Shown here piece by piece: positions 1-9,899 of a stretch of 64,000 nucleotides of DNA. Source of the DNA: Idiomarinaceae bacterium HL-53 (lineage in GTDB: Bacteria > Pseudomonadota > Gammaproteobacteria > Enterobacterales > Alteromonadaceae). Within the stretch, counting starts at the first letter, position 1, and every line of letters begins with the position of its first letter. The notes beneath the pieces are model-generated. The model had not been told where the DNA came from. It saw nothing but the letters and a program-made list of their open reading frames with translations, and did no database searches. Location: assembly GCA_001458075.1 (NCBI GenBank), contig LN899469.1, positions 1,896,659 through 1,960,658 on the forward strand, written 5' to 3'. A program made the position numbers and the translations under genes.

Positions 1-1415
1 AACTCAGCATACCAACTTGCCAAAATCCAAGAAAACTTATCAAGTAAATTATCGTTGCTTAGTGGCGTTAAATCAGTCTGATAGTCATCGATGAAATGAG
101 TGCTCACCGCTGCGGCCACAAACTTTTCATGTGAAGCAATTCGATGCAGGTAGTCTGTATTAGTTGAAGGCCCAACAATATGCGTATCTCGCAACGCGTT
201 TTGTATGTGTCGGAGAGCCTCATTTCGATCTTCGCCCCACACAATAAGTTTTGCGATCATCGGGTCGTAAAAGGTTGTTACTTCATCGCCTTCGACAACA
301 CCGGAATCGACTCGCACTACCTTGCTCTCAGCTGGGAATCGAAGAATGTCGAGTTTGCCTGAGCTTGGCATGAAATCATGGTCCGCATCTTCTGCATAAA
401 TGCGTGCTTCGAATGCGTGTCCGCGTATGACGAGATTATCTTGCACCATCGGGAGTGCTTCGCCAGCAGCTATTTTTATCTGCCATTCAACCAAGTCGAC
501 GCCGGTGATCATTTCTGTCACCGGATGTTCAACTTGTAAGCGCGTGTTCATCTCCATGAAGTAGAAACTTTCATCGTGATCGAGCAAAAACTCGACCGTG
601 CCAGCACCTTCGTAGTTAATTGCTTGTGCGGCACGGACCGCCGCTTCGCCCATGGCTTTACGGGTTTTCTCAGAAAGTGCTGGAGCAGGGGCTTCTTCAA
701 TTACTTTTTGGTGCCGGCGTTGTACAGAGCAGTCACGTTCAGCAAGGTAAATTGCGTTTCCTTGCTGATCACAGAAGACTTGTATTTCAACGTGCCGTGG
801 CTGACCTATGTATTTTTCTACTAGCATTTTATCGTTAGAGAATGCGTTCTTAGCTTCCCGTTTTGCAGAGGCAAGTGCTTCTGCAAACTCACTCTCTTTG
901 TTCACAATACGCATCCCCTTACCGCCGCCGCCATAGGCTGCTTTAAGGAGCACGGGGAAACCAATTTTCTTCGCTTCTGCTAACAAGAACTCGGTCGCTT
1001 GCTCTTCCCCATGATAACCCGGTACAAGGGGCACATTCGCCTTTTCCATAATGGCTTTTGCTGCACTTTTTGAGCCCATTGCGGCAATGGCCTTCACCGG
1101 AGGGCCGATAAAAATAAGACCGGCTTCTGCTAGGGCCGCAGCGAATGATTCATTTTCAGAGAGAAATCCATAGCCTGGGTGAACTGCTTGAGCACCCGTG
1201 GCTTGAGCAGCCGCAATGACGCGCTCAACTTGTAGATAAGATTCGCTGCTTGCTGCACCGCCAATATGGACCGCTTCGTCGGCTAGTTGTACGTGCTGAG
1301 ACAGGGTGTCTGCGTCTGAATAGACTGCAACAGTTTTGATACCCAATGTTTTTGCAGTTCGAATAACACGACAAGCAATTTCACCACGATTAGCAATTAA
1401 TATTTTATTCAACAT
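1..1415 (-). CDS. liuD: 3-methylcrotonyl-CoA carboxylase biotin subunit LiuD/MccA (partial, C-terminus outside window)
   Basis: Reading the minus strand from ATG at 1415 gives a biotin-carboxylase N-terminus (MLNKILIANRGEIACRVIR) followed by an ATP-grasp region. About 471 codons are present and the frame is open to the window edge, so the C-terminal linker and biotinyl domain (family length about 650-670) are missing. The enzyme carboxylates its own biotin with ATP and bicarbonate and passes CO2 to the LiuB subunit, which carboxylates 3-methylcrotonyl-CoA in leucine breakdown. It starts 4 bases after the liuC stop, so it is in the same operon. Propionyl- or acetyl-CoA carboxylase alpha subunits look alike, but the LiuR-LiuA-LiuB-LiuC context fixes the assignment. 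Confidence 0.9.
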   Translation of the reverse strand, partial: MLNKILIANRGEIACRVIRTAKTLGIKTVAVYSDADTLSQHVQLADEAVHIGGAASSESYLQVERVIAAAQATGAQAVHPGYGFLSENESFAAALAEAGLIFIGPPVKAIAAMGSKSAAKAIMEKANVPLVPGYHGEEQATEFLLAEAKKIGFPVLLKAAYGGGGKGMRIVNKESEFAEALASAKREAKNAFSNDKMLVEKYIGQPRHVEIQVFCDQQGNAIYLAERDCSVQRRHQKVIEEAPAPALSEKTRKAMGEAAVRAAQAINYEGAGTVEFLLDHDESFYFMEMNTRLQVEHPVTEMITGVDLVEWQIKIAAGEALPMVQDNLVIRGHAFEARIYAEDADHDFMPSSGKLDILRFPAESKVVRVDSGVVEGDEVTTFYDPMIAKLIVWGEDRNEALRHIQNALRDTHIVGPSTNTDYLHRIASHEKFVAAAVSTHFIDDYQTDLTPLSNDNLLDKFSWILASWYAE

Positions 1416-1419
1416 GCAT

Positions 1420-2220
1420 TCAATTCTCTTGGTTGTCGCGCTGCCAAGTGGGCGCTCTTTTGTCAAGAAATGCGGTTAATCCTTCTTGACCTTCGGGAGA
1501 CACTCGAATCTCTGCGATGCGTCTCGCAGTTTCAGCGATTAATGTGTCATCGAGAGGCACATGCGCCACATCATGAATCAATTTCTTACCCGCACTAACC
1601 GCCGCAGGGCTATTGCTCAGTATTTGCTGAAGCACATGATCAATACCCGTATCGAGGGCTGGTTCATTCTCAAATACGTTGTGTACAAGCCCATAATTCA
1701 ATGCCTCATGCGCGCTGAATCGCTCTGCGGTGAGCGTATACCGGCGGGCTGCACGCACGCCCATGGCACGCACCACATAGGGGCTAATGACCGCGGGAAT
1801 AAGCCCAATTTTCACTTCCGACAAACAAAAGCTAGCACGCTCGGTGCTGAACGCGAGATCACAGCACGCCGCTAAGCCTACGGCGCCTCCAAATGCGGCG
1901 CCTTGTATTCGTGCAATCGTTACGCAAGGGAGTTGATCTAACTCTTTCATGAGTGCGCCAAGATGTCCGGCGTCGACCACATTCTCTTCGTAGTTTTTTT
2001 GCGCCATAGAACGCATCCAGTTCAGATCCGCTCCAGCTGAGAAGCTTTTCCCCTCAGCCTGAAGAATCAGAGCACGGACATTACCAAGAACACGAATTTG
2101 AGCAAGTGCAGCACGCAAGTTGTCAATCATCTCATCGTCAAATGCGTTATGCACAGCTGCGCGCTGCATGGTTAAAGTAGCCACATTTCTTGAGTCGATA
2201 GTGAGATTTACATGATTCAT
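1420..2220 (-). CDS. liuC: Enoyl-CoA hydratase family protein, probable methylglutaconyl-CoA hydratase LiuC
   Basis: A 266-residue crotonase-fold protein. It has the two oxyanion-hole segments of the family: SFSAGADLNWM around residues 59-69 and IQGAAFGGAVGLAACCDLAF around 105-124. It probably hydrates 3-methylglutaconyl-CoA to HMG-CoA, the step after the carboxylase. A strong Shine-Dalgarno (AAGGAG) precedes ATG at 2220, and the gene lies 9 bases after liuB and just before liuD. The family assignment is certain from the motifs. The exact substrate is inferred from position in the liu operon, since crotonases are hard to tell apart by motif alone. Confidence 0.9.
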   Translation of the reverse strand: MNHVNLTIDSRNVATLTMQRAAVHNAFDDEMIDNLRAALAQIRVLGNVRALILQAEGKSFSAGADLNWMRSMAQKNYEENVVDAGHLGALMKELDQLPCVTIARIQGAAFGGAVGLAACCDLAFSTERASFCLSEVKIGLIPAVISPYVVRAMGVRAARRYTLTAERFSAHEALNYGLVHNVFENEPALDTGIDHVLQQILSNSPAAVSAGKKLIHDVAHVPLDDTLIAETARRIAEIRVSPEGQEGLTAFLDKRAPTWQRDNQEN

Positions 2221-2229
2221 AACGACTCC

Positions 2230-3837
2230 TTACATTCGGAAGACACCAAACTTGGTGTCTTCGATAGGTGCGTTAAGTGCTGCGGAAATACTTAAACCAA
2301 GTACATCACGCGTTTGGGCGGGATCAATAATGCCATCGTCCCAGAGTCGACCTGAAGCATAATACGGGTGACCTTGACGATCATAGGTCTCTACAATCGG
2401 CTTTTTAAAGGCAGCCTCATCCTCTTTCGACCATGCTTCCCCTTTACGCTCTTTGCCATCTCGAGTGACTTGAGCCATAACACCTGCGGCTTGTTCGCCT
2501 CCCATCACAGAGATACGGGCGTTCGGCCACATAAACATCAGGGTTGGGTCGTATGCGCGACCACACATTCCGTAGTTACCAGCACCATAACTGCCGCCGA
2601 TCAGAACTGTGAATTTCGGTACTTGCGCACAACTTACAGCGGTCACCATTTTTGCACCGTGTTTGGCAATGCCTTCTGCTTCATACTTTTTACCGACCAT
2701 GAAGCCGGTAATGTTTTGCAAAAACACAAGGGGTATTTTGCGCTGCGCACAGAGCTCGATAAAGTGAGCTCCCTTCTGTGCTGATTCGGAAAAAAGAATC
2801 CCGTTATTCGCTACAATACCAACCGGGTAGCCATGAATTCGAGCAAAGCCTGTAACGAGTGTATTGCCATAATTCTGTTTGAATTCATCGAAATCTGAGT
2901 CATCAACGATACGTGCAATCACTTCACGGACATCGTAAGGCTTACGCAAGTCGGTTCCTACTATCCCGTAAATTTCTTCAGGGGCGTAGCGGGGCGGCTT
3001 TACAGGTGCTTCGTCAAGTTTCGTTTTTTCACTGCGATTAAGGCGTTTTACCGCATTGCGGGCGAGTTGTAAGGCGTGCTCGTCGTTCACTGCATAGTGA
3101 TCTGCAACACCAGAGATTCTCGTGTGAACATCTGCACCACCGAGCTCTTCTGCACTCACTTCTTCACCCGTCGCAGCTTTTACTAACGGCGGGCCGGCCA
3201 AGAAAATGGTGCCTTGCTCTTTCACAATAATGGATTCATCGGCCATCGCTGGAACATAAGCACCACCGGCAGTGCACAAACCCATCACAACTGCGATCTG
3301 TGGAATGCCACGCGCAGACATATTCGCTTGATTAAAGAAAATACGACCGAAGTGGTCTCTATCAGGAAAAACGTCATCTTGCCTAGGTAGATTCGCTCCA
3401 CCTGAATCGACCAGATAGATACAAGGCAGGTTACAACGTGCGGCAATGTCTTGTGCTCGTAAATGCTTTTTCACGGTCAGTGGATAGTAGGTACCGCCTT
3501 TCACGGTGGCGTCATTAGCAATAATCATGCATTCGGTGCCTTCTACTCGGCCAATGCCGGCAACTACGCCAGCTGCTGGAACATAATCATCGTACACATC
3601 CCAAGCTGCGAATTGACCGATCTCCAAGAAAGGAGAGCCTGCGTCTAGAAGCCGAGCGATTCGGTCACGTGCCAGAAGTTTTCCGCGCGCAATATGCCGC
3701 TCTTGATAGCTCTTCCCGCCGCCTTGCTTTATTTGCTCGAGCTTTTCTTGTAAATCAGTCAGCACGTCTTGCATTGCGCGCTCATTTTCTATGAACATTG
3801 CATCACGCGTGTTAATTTTGGAGTGCAAAATAGCCAC
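2230..3837 (-). CDS. liuB: 3-methylcrotonyl-CoA carboxylase carboxyltransferase subunit LiuB/MccB
   Basis: A 535-residue acyl-CoA carboxyltransferase, the usual length for MccB. It shows paired crotonase-like halves, with the glycine-rich CoA/biotin segments [20 protein letters not shown] in the N half and [18 protein letters not shown] then [11 protein letters not shown] in the C half. It transfers the carboxyl group from LiuD biotin to 3-methylcrotonyl-CoA, forming 3-methylglutaconyl-CoA. The start is GTG at 3837, preceded by GAGGAG in the gap after liuA; no better in-frame ATG fits the conserved N-terminus. It sits 15 bases downstream of liuA. Confidence 0.95.
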   Translation of the reverse strand: MAILHSKINTRDAMFIENERAMQDVLTDLQEKLEQIKQGGGKSYQERHIARGKLLARDRIARLLDAGSPFLEIGQFAAWDVYDDYVPAAGVVAGIGRVEGTECMIIANDATVKGGTYYPLTVKKHLRAQDIAARCNLPCIYLVDSGGANLPRQDDVFPDRDHFGRIFFNQANMSARGIPQIAVVMGLCTAGGAYVPAMADESIIVKEQGTIFLAGPPLVKAATGEEVSAEELGGADVHTRISGVADHYAVNDEHALQLARNAVKRLNRSEKTKLDEAPVKPPRYAPEEIYGIVGTDLRKPYDVREVIARIVDDSDFDEFKQNYGNTLVTGFARIHGYPVGIVANNGILFSESAQKGAHFIELCAQRKIPLVFLQNITGFMVGKKYEAEGIAKHGAKMVTAVSCAQVPKFTVLIGGSYGAGNYGMCGRAYDPTLMFMWPNARISVMGGEQAAGVMAQVTRDGKERKGEAWSKEDEAAFKKPIVETYDRQGHPYYASGRLWDDGIIDPAQTRDVLGLSISAALNAPIEDTKFGVFRM

Positions 3838-3852
3838 CGTTAAGCTCCTCGC

Positions 3853-5025
3853 TTATTTAGATTCATTGAAAAGCTCACGTCCAATGAGCATACGGCGAAT
3901 TTCAGAAGTACCCGCACCAATTTCATAAAGCTTAGCATCTCGAAGCAGGCGACCCGTAGGATACTCATTAATATAACCGTTGCCGCCGAGTAATTGGATT
4001 GCGTCGAGCGCCATTTTAGTTGCGAGTTCTGCTGCATACAAAATAGCGCCGGCAGCGTCCTTACGCGTAGTCTCGCCTCGATCACAGGCTTTTGCTACGG
4101 TGTAAACATAAGCTCTCGCTGCGTTCATCTGCGTGTACATGTCTGCAATTTTGCCTTGTACGAGTTGGAACTGCCCAATTTCCTGACCGAATTGAGTGCG
4201 CTCGTGAATATAGGGAACAACGACATCCAAACACGCTTGCATGATACCGAGTGGGCCTGCAGCTAGAACAGCTCGTTCATAATCAAGACCGCTCATGAGT
4301 ACTCTCACTCCTTCATTCAGGTTACCGAGAATATTCTTTGCAGGAACGCGCGCATCGACGAACACTAACTCACATGTATTAGAGCCTCGCATGCCGAGCT
4401 TATCTAGCTTTTGAGCGGTGCTAAAACCAGGTGTGTTTTCTTTTTCAATAATAAAAGCCGTAATACCTTTGGAGCCTGCATTCGGGTCTGTTTTTGCGTA
4501 AACAATCAGCACATCAGCGTCAGGACCGTTGGTGATCCACATTTTGTTACCGTTCAAGATGTAATAATCGCCGTCTTTCTTAGCTGTCAATTTCATACTC
4601 ACCACGTCGGAACCCGCATTAGGCTCGCTCATCGCAAGCGCACCGACATGTTCTCCCGAGCAAAGCTTCGGCAAATATTTTTCCTTCTGCGCCTGGCTAC
4701 CATTTATTTTCAGTTGATTGACACAAAGGTTCGAATGAGCGCCATAACTTAATCCGACTGAAGCAGAGGCGCGACTAATTTCTTCCATCGCTATAATATG
4801 TTCTAGGTACCCCATACCGGAGCCACCGAATTCTTCAGAGACAGTGATCCCAAGTAGCCCCATGTCACCAAATTTGCGCCATAGATCATGAGGAAATTCA
4901 TTTTTTTCATCGATCTCTGCTGCACGCGGCGCAATTTCTTCACGAGCAAATGCGTTTACGGCTTCACGGAGCATATCTGCAGTTTCACCGAGGTCGAAAT
5001 TCATGGGTTTGTACTGACTAATCAT
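3853..5025 (-). CDS. liuA: Isovaleryl-CoA dehydrogenase LiuA
   Basis: A 390-residue acyl-CoA dehydrogenase with the complete three-part fold. The segment [16 protein letters not shown] near residues 241-256 carries the catalytic Glu on the helix typical of isovaleryl-CoA dehydrogenases, rather than only at the C-terminal position used by most other family members. The C-terminal FAD segment [19 protein letters not shown] is intact. It oxidises isovaleryl-CoA to 3-methylcrotonyl-CoA and passes electrons to electron-transfer flavoprotein. A GAGGAT ribosome site precedes ATG at 5025. It lies between liuR and liuB in one transcription unit. Confidence 0.95.
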   Translation of the reverse strand: MISQYKPMNFDLGETADMLREAVNAFAREEIAPRAAEIDEKNEFPHDLWRKFGDMGLLGITVSEEFGGSGMGYLEHIIAMEEISRASASVGLSYGAHSNLCVNQLKINGSQAQKEKYLPKLCSGEHVGALAMSEPNAGSDVVSMKLTAKKDGDYYILNGNKMWITNGPDADVLIVYAKTDPNAGSKGITAFIIEKENTPGFSTAQKLDKLGMRGSNTCELVFVDARVPAKNILGNLNEGVRVLMSGLDYERAVLAAGPLGIMQACLDVVVPYIHERTQFGQEIGQFQLVQGKIADMYTQMNAARAYVYTVAKACDRGETTRKDAAGAILYAAELATKMALDAIQLLGGNGYINEYPTGRLLRDAKLYEIGAGTSEIRRMLIGRELFNESK

Positions 5026-5040
5026 GGGGTATCCTCGAAC

Positions 5041-5508
5041 TTAAATTGTTGAAGCAGACGAATTATCGTCCGCAAAATCGTTAGGTTGTGTGAGTTTGTC
5101 CGTGAGCTCTGCACGGCAACCGGCCTCTACTGCAGTCAGCTCGTGCAATACAACTTGAATGTCGTCTAGCTGTTGGTGGAGTGCAGCCTTTTTATTCTCA
5201 ATAAGTTGCAGCATGGTTTGCAATTGGTTCGTGCTACTGCCATCACGGTCGTACATATCGAATAGAGTTTTAGTTTCCGCCAACGTAAAGCCAAGACGCT
5301 TACCGCGCAGAATGAGTTTGAGTCGAACGCGGTCCTTTTGATGATAAATACGTGTTTGACCGCGTCGCTCAGGGCTCAACAACCCTTGATCTTCGTAGAA
5401 ACGGATACTACGAGTCGTAATATCGAATTCACGCGAGAGATCTCCAATACTGAAAGTGTCTTGAGTACGCCGAACGCGTTCTGGATTCATTTGAAATGGC
5501 TTGTTCAT
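5041..5508 (-). CDS. liuR: MerR-family regulator of leucine/isovalerate catabolism, LiuR
   Basis: A 155-residue MerR-family protein. An N-terminal winged helix-turn-helix (SIGDLSREFDITTRSIRFYE, about residues 20-39) is followed by the usual wing (GLLSPERRGQTRIY) and a coiled-coil dimerisation helix in the C half. No C-terminal metal-binding cysteine array is present, which separates it from metal or redox MerR sensors. It is the first gene of the liu operon, 15 bases before liuA, and a LiuR-type palindrome lies 67 bases upstream. In related bacteria LiuR controls leucine and branched-chain catabolism, so autoregulation is likely. Confidence 0.9.
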   Translation of the reverse strand: MNKPFQMNPERVRRTQDTFSIGDLSREFDITTRSIRFYEDQGLLSPERRGQTRIYHQKDRVRLKLILRGKRLGFTLAETKTLFDMYDRDGSSTNQLQTMLQLIENKKAALHQQLDDIQVVLHELTAVEAGCRAELTDKLTQPNDFADDNSSASTI

Positions 5509-5575
5509 CAGCTATTCACTCAGTTCAGACAGGCACGCTAGGGCCATTGATCGGATATCACTAGCTTAGATGAAG

Positions 5576-5591
5576 TTTACGTAAACGTAAA
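5576..5591 (-). promoter_or_regulatory. LiuR operator upstream of liuRABCD
   Basis: The 16-base near-palindrome TTTACGTAAACGTAAA matches the LiuR recognition pattern known from gammaproteobacterial leucine regulons. On the minus strand it directly abuts a -35-like TTGAAC (5592-5597). A site filling a long -35/-10 spacer is the usual position for MerR-family operators. The matching -10 (about 5567-5572) is poor, so the exact promoter is uncertain. Confidence 0.8.
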
Positions 5592-5633
5592 GTTCAACAA
5601 TGGCTGCTTACCGAGGAAAATATTGCGTTAAAC

Positions 5634-6080
5634 TCACCAGAATGGGTAGGTGATACCAAGACCAACATTCAAGTAATTGTTATAAAAGCTTTCCGTTTGC
5701 ATGGCTGGGTCGTCATGCACCTGTTGCGCATAACCCAACCCACCGTACAGTTGATAGCTGCGCTCAAGAGAATAAATCACACCCATATTAAACACGTTGA
5801 AATGGTTTGTTTCGGTGGTAAAGCCGGTGATTTTGTGTTCCGGAACGCCCAGTGATGCGTACACCCCTAGGCCGCCAGGATCAGAATCGAATTTTCCATA
5901 CCAGCCAACAAAATAGGCAGGCTTGCTTACTTTGAAGTCTTCAATGTTTTGTTCAACCGCGGAAACAACCCCTGACAGACCTATCGTAAATACACGCTCA
6001 ATGCGATCGGCGTGGGCAGGATAACTCGAAAATAAACAAAAAGTTAAAAGCACTATCAGCTTTTGGGTACGAAACATCAT
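5634..6080 (-). CDS. Small exported protein, probable outer-membrane beta-barrel fragment family
   Basis: A 148-residue protein with a clear Sec signal peptide (residues 1-24, cleavage after AHA in YPAHADR). The mature part alternates polar and aromatic residues in short stretches (AYFVGWYGKFDS, GLGVYASLG, YQLYGGLGYAQQV, YLNVGLGITYPFW) and ends in an aromatic residue, as outer-membrane beta-barrels do. With about 124 mature residues it would be a small barrel or a periplasmic beta protein. I do not recognise a named family. It stands alone on the minus strand between liuR and the divergent thiolase gene. Confidence 0.6.
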   Translation of the reverse strand: MMFRTQKLIVLLTFCLFSSYPAHADRIERVFTIGLSGVVSAVEQNIEDFKVSKPAYFVGWYGKFDSDPGGLGVYASLGVPEHKITGFTTETNHFNVFNMGVIYSLERSYQLYGGLGYAQQVHDDPAMQTESFYNNYLNVGLGITYPFW

Positions 6081-6206
6081 AGGTTTGGATTCATTATTAT
6101 TAGTATGCGCTGAATACTAGGCGAGCTATGCGAGCGATTCAAGCTTGAAGATTTTTTTTGTGGTCAACTTGTGCGAGAATGCCGCAAATTTTGAGGGAGT
6201 AATGCA

Positions 6207-7388
6207 ATGAATTCCAACGACATCGTAATTGTTTCTGCGGCAAGAACCCCGATGGGGGGATTTCAAGGTGAATTAAGCTCAGTGAGTGCAACTGAGTTAG
6301 GCGCGTCCGCCATAAAAGCGGCACTTGAGCGTGCTGGTGTGTCGGGTGATGACGTGTCCGAAGTACTGATGGGTTGTGTATTGCCGGCCGGGCTCAAACA
6401 AGCCCCAGCACGACAAGCCATGCTCGGTGCTGGCTTACCTTTTGGAACGGGGGCTACCACGGTGAACAAAGTGTGTGGTTCTGGCCTGAAAACCGTCATG
6501 ATCGCACATGATCTGATCGCAGCGGGTAGCGCCGACGTGGTAATTGCTGGTGGCATGGAGAGTATGTCAAACGCTCCTTACCTGCTTGATAAAGCTCGGT
6601 CAGGATATCGTATGGGCCATGGACAAGTGCTTGACCATATGATGTGGGATGGCTTGCAAGATGCTTACGAAGGAAAGGCAATGGGTTGTTATGCACAAGA
6701 CACTGCGGACAGTTACGGCTTTACTCGTGAGCACATGGATGAGTTTGCGATTCGCTCACTTAAACGCGCGCAAACTGCCATTCATGAAGGGCAGTTTGTA
6801 GAGGAAATCACGCCCGTAACCTATAGTTCGCGTCAGGGCGATGTAACGGTCACGATCGATGAGCAACCGGGGAAAGCGAAAATAGATAAAATTCCTACCT
6901 TGAGACCTGCGTTTGCAAAAGACGGTACGGTAACGGCGGCAAATTCAAGTTCAATCTCCGACGGTGCGGCAGCGCTTGTTGTTATGCGAGCCGATGAAGC
7001 AAAGCGCAGGGGCCTCGCACCGCTCGCTCGAATTGTCGCGCATGCAACCCACTCTCAGAAGCCGTCTGAATTTACTATGGCGCCAGTTGGCGCAATGAAT
7101 AAGGTGCTTGCAAAAGCCGGTTGGCAAAGTGCAGATGTTGACCTGTGGGAAATCAATGAGGCCTTTGCAATGGTGACCATGATTGCAATTCACGATATGA
7201 AGCTCGATGAGAATAAAGTAAATGTGAATGGTGGCGCTTGTGCGCTCGGGCACCCCATTGGAGCAAGCGGAGCTCGTTTGTTGGTAACACTGCTGCATGC
7301 ACTGAAAAACCGTGGTAAACGCTCTGGTGTCACGTCTTTGTGCATTGGCGGAGGGGAGGCAGTCGCCTTGGCTGTTGAGCTTATCTAG
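6207..7388 (+). CDS. Acetyl-CoA C-acetyltransferase (thiolase II type)
   Basis: A 393-residue thiolase with all catalytic segments: nucleophilic Cys90 in [24 protein letters not shown], the histidine segment [16 protein letters not shown], and the second cysteine in [12 protein letters not shown] near the C-terminus. It interconverts two acetyl-CoA and acetoacetyl-CoA. Placed next to the liu operon, it could handle acetoacetyl-CoA made from the acetoacetate released by leucine breakdown. GGGAG precedes ATG at 6207. I saw no LiuR site upstream, so co-regulation is not supported. Its last 8 bases overlap the end of the convergent EamA gene. Confidence 0.92.
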   Translation: MNSNDIVIVSAARTPMGGFQGELSSVSATELGASAIKAALERAGVSGDDVSEVLMGCVLPAGLKQAPARQAMLGAGLPFGTGATTVNKVCGSGLKTVMIAHDLIAAGSADVVIAGGMESMSNAPYLLDKARSGYRMGHGQVLDHMMWDGLQDAYEGKAMGCYAQDTADSYGFTREHMDEFAIRSLKRAQTAIHEGQFVEEITPVTYSSRQGDVTVTIDEQPGKAKIDKIPTLRPAFAKDGTVTAANSSSISDGAAALVVMRADEAKRRGLAPLARIVAHATHSQKPSEFTMAPVGAMNKVLAKAGWQSADVDLWEINEAFAMVTMIAIHDMKLDENKVNVNGGACALGHPIGASGARLLVTLLHALKNRGKRSGVTSLCIGGGEAVALAVELI

Positions 7389-8247
7389 GCTGCCGACTAC
7401 AAAGCCAAACCGAGAATAAAATAAGGCTGCCACCGAATAGCAGTGGCAGCCAATTTACACTTCGCTCCCAAATCGTAAAGTTGACTAAAAGTCCGGCTGG
7501 TATCAGCGCATTATTCATTGTTGCGAGTTGGCCGATATTGACGCCTTTACTTGCAATACTCCATGCTATATAGCCTAACCCAGACGCCACAATTCCCAGC
7601 CACATAAGCACAACCCACTGCGTGTTGGTGGTTGGCAGTTGAGCTTCATCTCCGAACAAAATAAAAGCGATTGAACTGACCAGTGCCGCGCCGATAAAAA
7701 ACCAGCCGTACAGTGAAACTTGAGTTCGAGCGCTCCCTAGTTCCAGTCTCTTATATGCGACTTGCCCAAGTGCAAAAGCGATATTTGCACCTTGAACTAA
7801 TGCAAAGCCCAGTAGGAAATTGGTAGAGAGATCTTGATAGCGAATAATGCCTGCGCCCACAATGGAAAGGATGACTGCTAGCCACCAAACTTTGGGTAAT
7901 GGTTTCCGGTTGAGTACAAATTCGTCGAGCAAGGTAATATAAAGCGGTGTGAAAATTGTAAAAAGCAAAACCTCTGCCACGGAGAGGTAGAGAAATGCAT
8001 GATACAACAAGATATACATAATACCGATTTGAACGGCACCTATACTCATGAGTTTAAAAGGAATATATTTTTTAAAAGCGCTCTGCTGCTGTGCATGAGT
8101 AAAGAGTAGAATAGGGGAAAATAGCGTTGCAGCGAGTAGCATTCGAATGGCAACTGCAGCATAAGCATCGACACTTCCGGCGAGGTATTCACCAATCAGA
8201 GAAAAACTAAAGGCCCAAAGCAGTGTGACGAGAATTAATGTAAACAT
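7381..8247 (-). CDS. EamA/DMT-family membrane transporter
   Basis: A 288-residue integral membrane protein with about ten hydrophobic segments in two repeated halves. This is the EamA (drug/metabolite transporter) layout. The first half starts with TLLWAFSFSLIGEYLAG, a typical EamA motif, and the second with LVQGANIAFALGQVAYKRLE. It probably exports or imports a small metabolite; substrate cannot be told from sequence. Its 3' end overlaps the thiolase gene by 8 bases, convergently. No clear ribosome site precedes the ATG. It resembles the other DMT gene at 56481-57371 only at family level. Confidence 0.85.
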   Translation of the reverse strand: MFTLILVTLLWAFSFSLIGEYLAGSVDAYAAVAIRMLLAATLFSPILLFTHAQQQSAFKKYIPFKLMSIGAVQIGIMYILLYHAFLYLSVAEVLLFTIFTPLYITLLDEFVLNRKPLPKVWWLAVILSIVGAGIIRYQDLSTNFLLGFALVQGANIAFALGQVAYKRLELGSARTQVSLYGWFFIGAALVSSIAFILFGDEAQLPTTNTQWVVLMWLGIVASGLGYIAWSIASKGVNIGQLATMNNALIPAGLLVNFTIWERSVNWLPLLFGGSLILFSVWLCSRQPR

Positions 8248-8325
8248 AGTAAAATCAACTCGCGGAAAATCGAGGCGCTATTATAGGTATAAATCCACTG
8301 GGATTAAAATTTAAAGGAAATTCAA

Positions 8326-9288
8326 ATGTGGTTCGATATTTTGCTCTTTGGGCTCGGAATTATTTTACTGGCAATTGGTGGCGACTTACTTATTCGGGGT
8401 GCGCTTTCTATTGCTAAGCGACTTGGTGTTTCAGCCTTAATTAGCGGCTTGGTCATTGTTGGTTTCGGTACGTCAACGCCAGAGTTAGTTGTTTCTTTGC
8501 AAGCAGTTTTAAGTGATCAACCCGCTATTGCCATCGGTAATGTGGTCGGCAGTAACATTGGCAATATTCTCCTCATTCTTGCGATTAGTGGTTTAATCAT
8601 GCCTATGGCGGTGCAGCCCGCCGCGTTAAAACGGGATGCACTAGTGATGGTTCTCGTGAGTATTTTACTCTGCGTTTTGATGCTGAATGGAGCGCTTTCT
8701 CGGCTAGAGGGGCTTATTTTTGTTTTGCTATTAGTCTTGTACTTAGTCATTACTTATATTCAGGAAAAGCAGGGAAACGCTCCGTCGCTGCAGTTGCATA
8801 CACACGAAGCAGAGGAAGTTCAGCAAGTACCAGAGAAGCTTTGGTCTGCGCTTGGTCTTATTGTTCTTGGTTTAGTTGGGCTTATTAGTGGAGCGCAATT
8901 TTTAGTGAATGGCGCGGTGAGTCTTGCACAAATATTTGGAGTGTCTGAGGCCCTTATCGGCTTAACGATTGTCGCCATTGGAACTTCACTTCCTGAACTC
9001 ACCGTGTCGGTGATCGCTGCGCTAAGAAAACATGCAGATGTGGCAATTGGAAATATTCTAGGTAGCAATATTTTCAATATCCTTGGTATCTTAGGAATTT
9101 CCGCAACAGTTCAAAGTTTACCCGTGGTTACGCGAATTCAATCGTTCGACAGTTGGTATATGCTCGGCGCAGCTGTTTTGTTGTTTGTATTTTTACTCTC
9201 AGGAAGAAGGCTGAGTCGACTTGAGAGTGCTGCGTTATTAGCGGCCTACATCGTCTACCTTTATGTGAGTATTGCGTTGATTCACTGA
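8326..9288 (+). CDS. Calcium/sodium antiporter family protein (CaCA, YrbG-like)
   Basis: A 320-residue membrane protein with the two inverted alpha repeats of the Ca2+/cation antiporter superfamily. The first carries GFGTSTPELVVS and GNVVGSNIGN (about residues 47-80). The second carries AIGTSLPELTVS and GNILGSNIFN (about residues 222-255). The Glu in each T-P-E or L-P-E motif binds the cation. Length matches E. coli YrbG (about 325). It probably exchanges Na+ for Ca2+ or another cation across the inner membrane. An AAAGGA site precedes ATG at 8326. Confidence 0.9.
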   Translation: MWFDILLFGLGIILLAIGGDLLIRGALSIAKRLGVSALISGLVIVGFGTSTPELVVSLQAVLSDQPAIAIGNVVGSNIGNILLILAISGLIMPMAVQPAALKRDALVMVLVSILLCVLMLNGALSRLEGLIFVLLLVLYLVITYIQEKQGNAPSLQLHTHEAEEVQQVPEKLWSALGLIVLGLVGLISGAQFLVNGAVSLAQIFGVSEALIGLTIVAIGTSLPELTVSVIAALRKHADVAIGNILGSNIFNILGILGISATVQSLPVVTRIQSFDSWYMLGAAVLLFVFLLSGRRLSRLESAALLAAYIVYLYVSIALIH

Positions 9289-9467
9289 GTTGATATGCGA
9301 GTTATAGAAAAAGCTAAGTGAATAGCGAAAACCGCGAATTATTAAGGGATAAGGCGAAACTAACGATGCTTGAGATGATTAAGTTATTGTTTTTAATTTA
9401 ATTTACTGTTGGTAAGTTATTTGCATAAGTGCTCATGCGTAATCTCATGATAAAAATAGGAGTTCAT

Positions 9468-9836
9468 ATGAATCAACGCATTTTAAAAGGAATTGTTGCA
9501 GGCGTTGCAGCATTAATTTTGAGTGCATGTGTGGTCGTGGTTGATGGTGGTCATAGCGACGACGATTACAACTGGCAGAGTGAAGAGCGTGAAAATCGCC
9601 GTGAAATCGCGCGTTTAGATTTAGGAATTAGCCCTGAAACCGTGCTAAGTAAGATGGGAACTCCTGAGTTTGATGAGAGCTTGGTTGCTAATGAGCGTAC
9701 TTATCGTGTGTTGTATTACCGTACACAACGAAAAACAGGCGATGGCGTAACCACCAAAGACGAATGCACACCACTGGTGTTTGCGGATGGCCAACTCTTG
9801 GGTTGGGGTGAGTCAAAGCTTGATTCGATTCGTTAA
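9468..9836 (+). CDS. DUF3192 family lipoprotein
   Basis: A 122-residue lipoprotein. I chose ATG at 9468 because TAGGAG lies 7 bases upstream and it gives a short signal peptide ending in the lipobox LSAC; the upstream in-frame extension to 9429 lacks these. The mature part has a polar linker followed by the DUF3192 core: ARLDLGISPETVLSKMGTP, VLYYRTQRKTGDGVTTKDEC and LVFADGQLLGWGES. These resemble the SmpA/OmlA-like fold of small envelope lipoproteins. The function of the family is unknown; an envelope role is inference. A strong hairpin terminator follows within 20 bases. Confidence 0.85.
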   Translation: MNQRILKGIVAGVAALILSACVVVVDGGHSDDDYNWQSEERENRREIARLDLGISPETVLSKMGTPEFDESLVANERTYRVLYYRTQRKTGDGVTTKDECTPLVFADGQLLGWGESKLDSIR

Positions 9837-9852
9837 CTTAGGTTGATGGAAA

Positions 9853-9890
9853 AAAGCTCGCGATTGCAAATCGCGAGCTTTTTTTGTCTT
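9853..9890. terminator. Bidirectional intrinsic terminator
   Basis: A 13-base-pair perfect stem (AAAGCTCGCGATT at 9853-9865 with its complement at 9869-9881) closes a 3-base loop. Runs of A before and T after it give a U tail in both directions. It sits between the ends of the convergent DUF3192 gene and the RND operon and can serve both. Confidence 0.9.
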
Positions 9891-9899
9891 GGATCTAGT

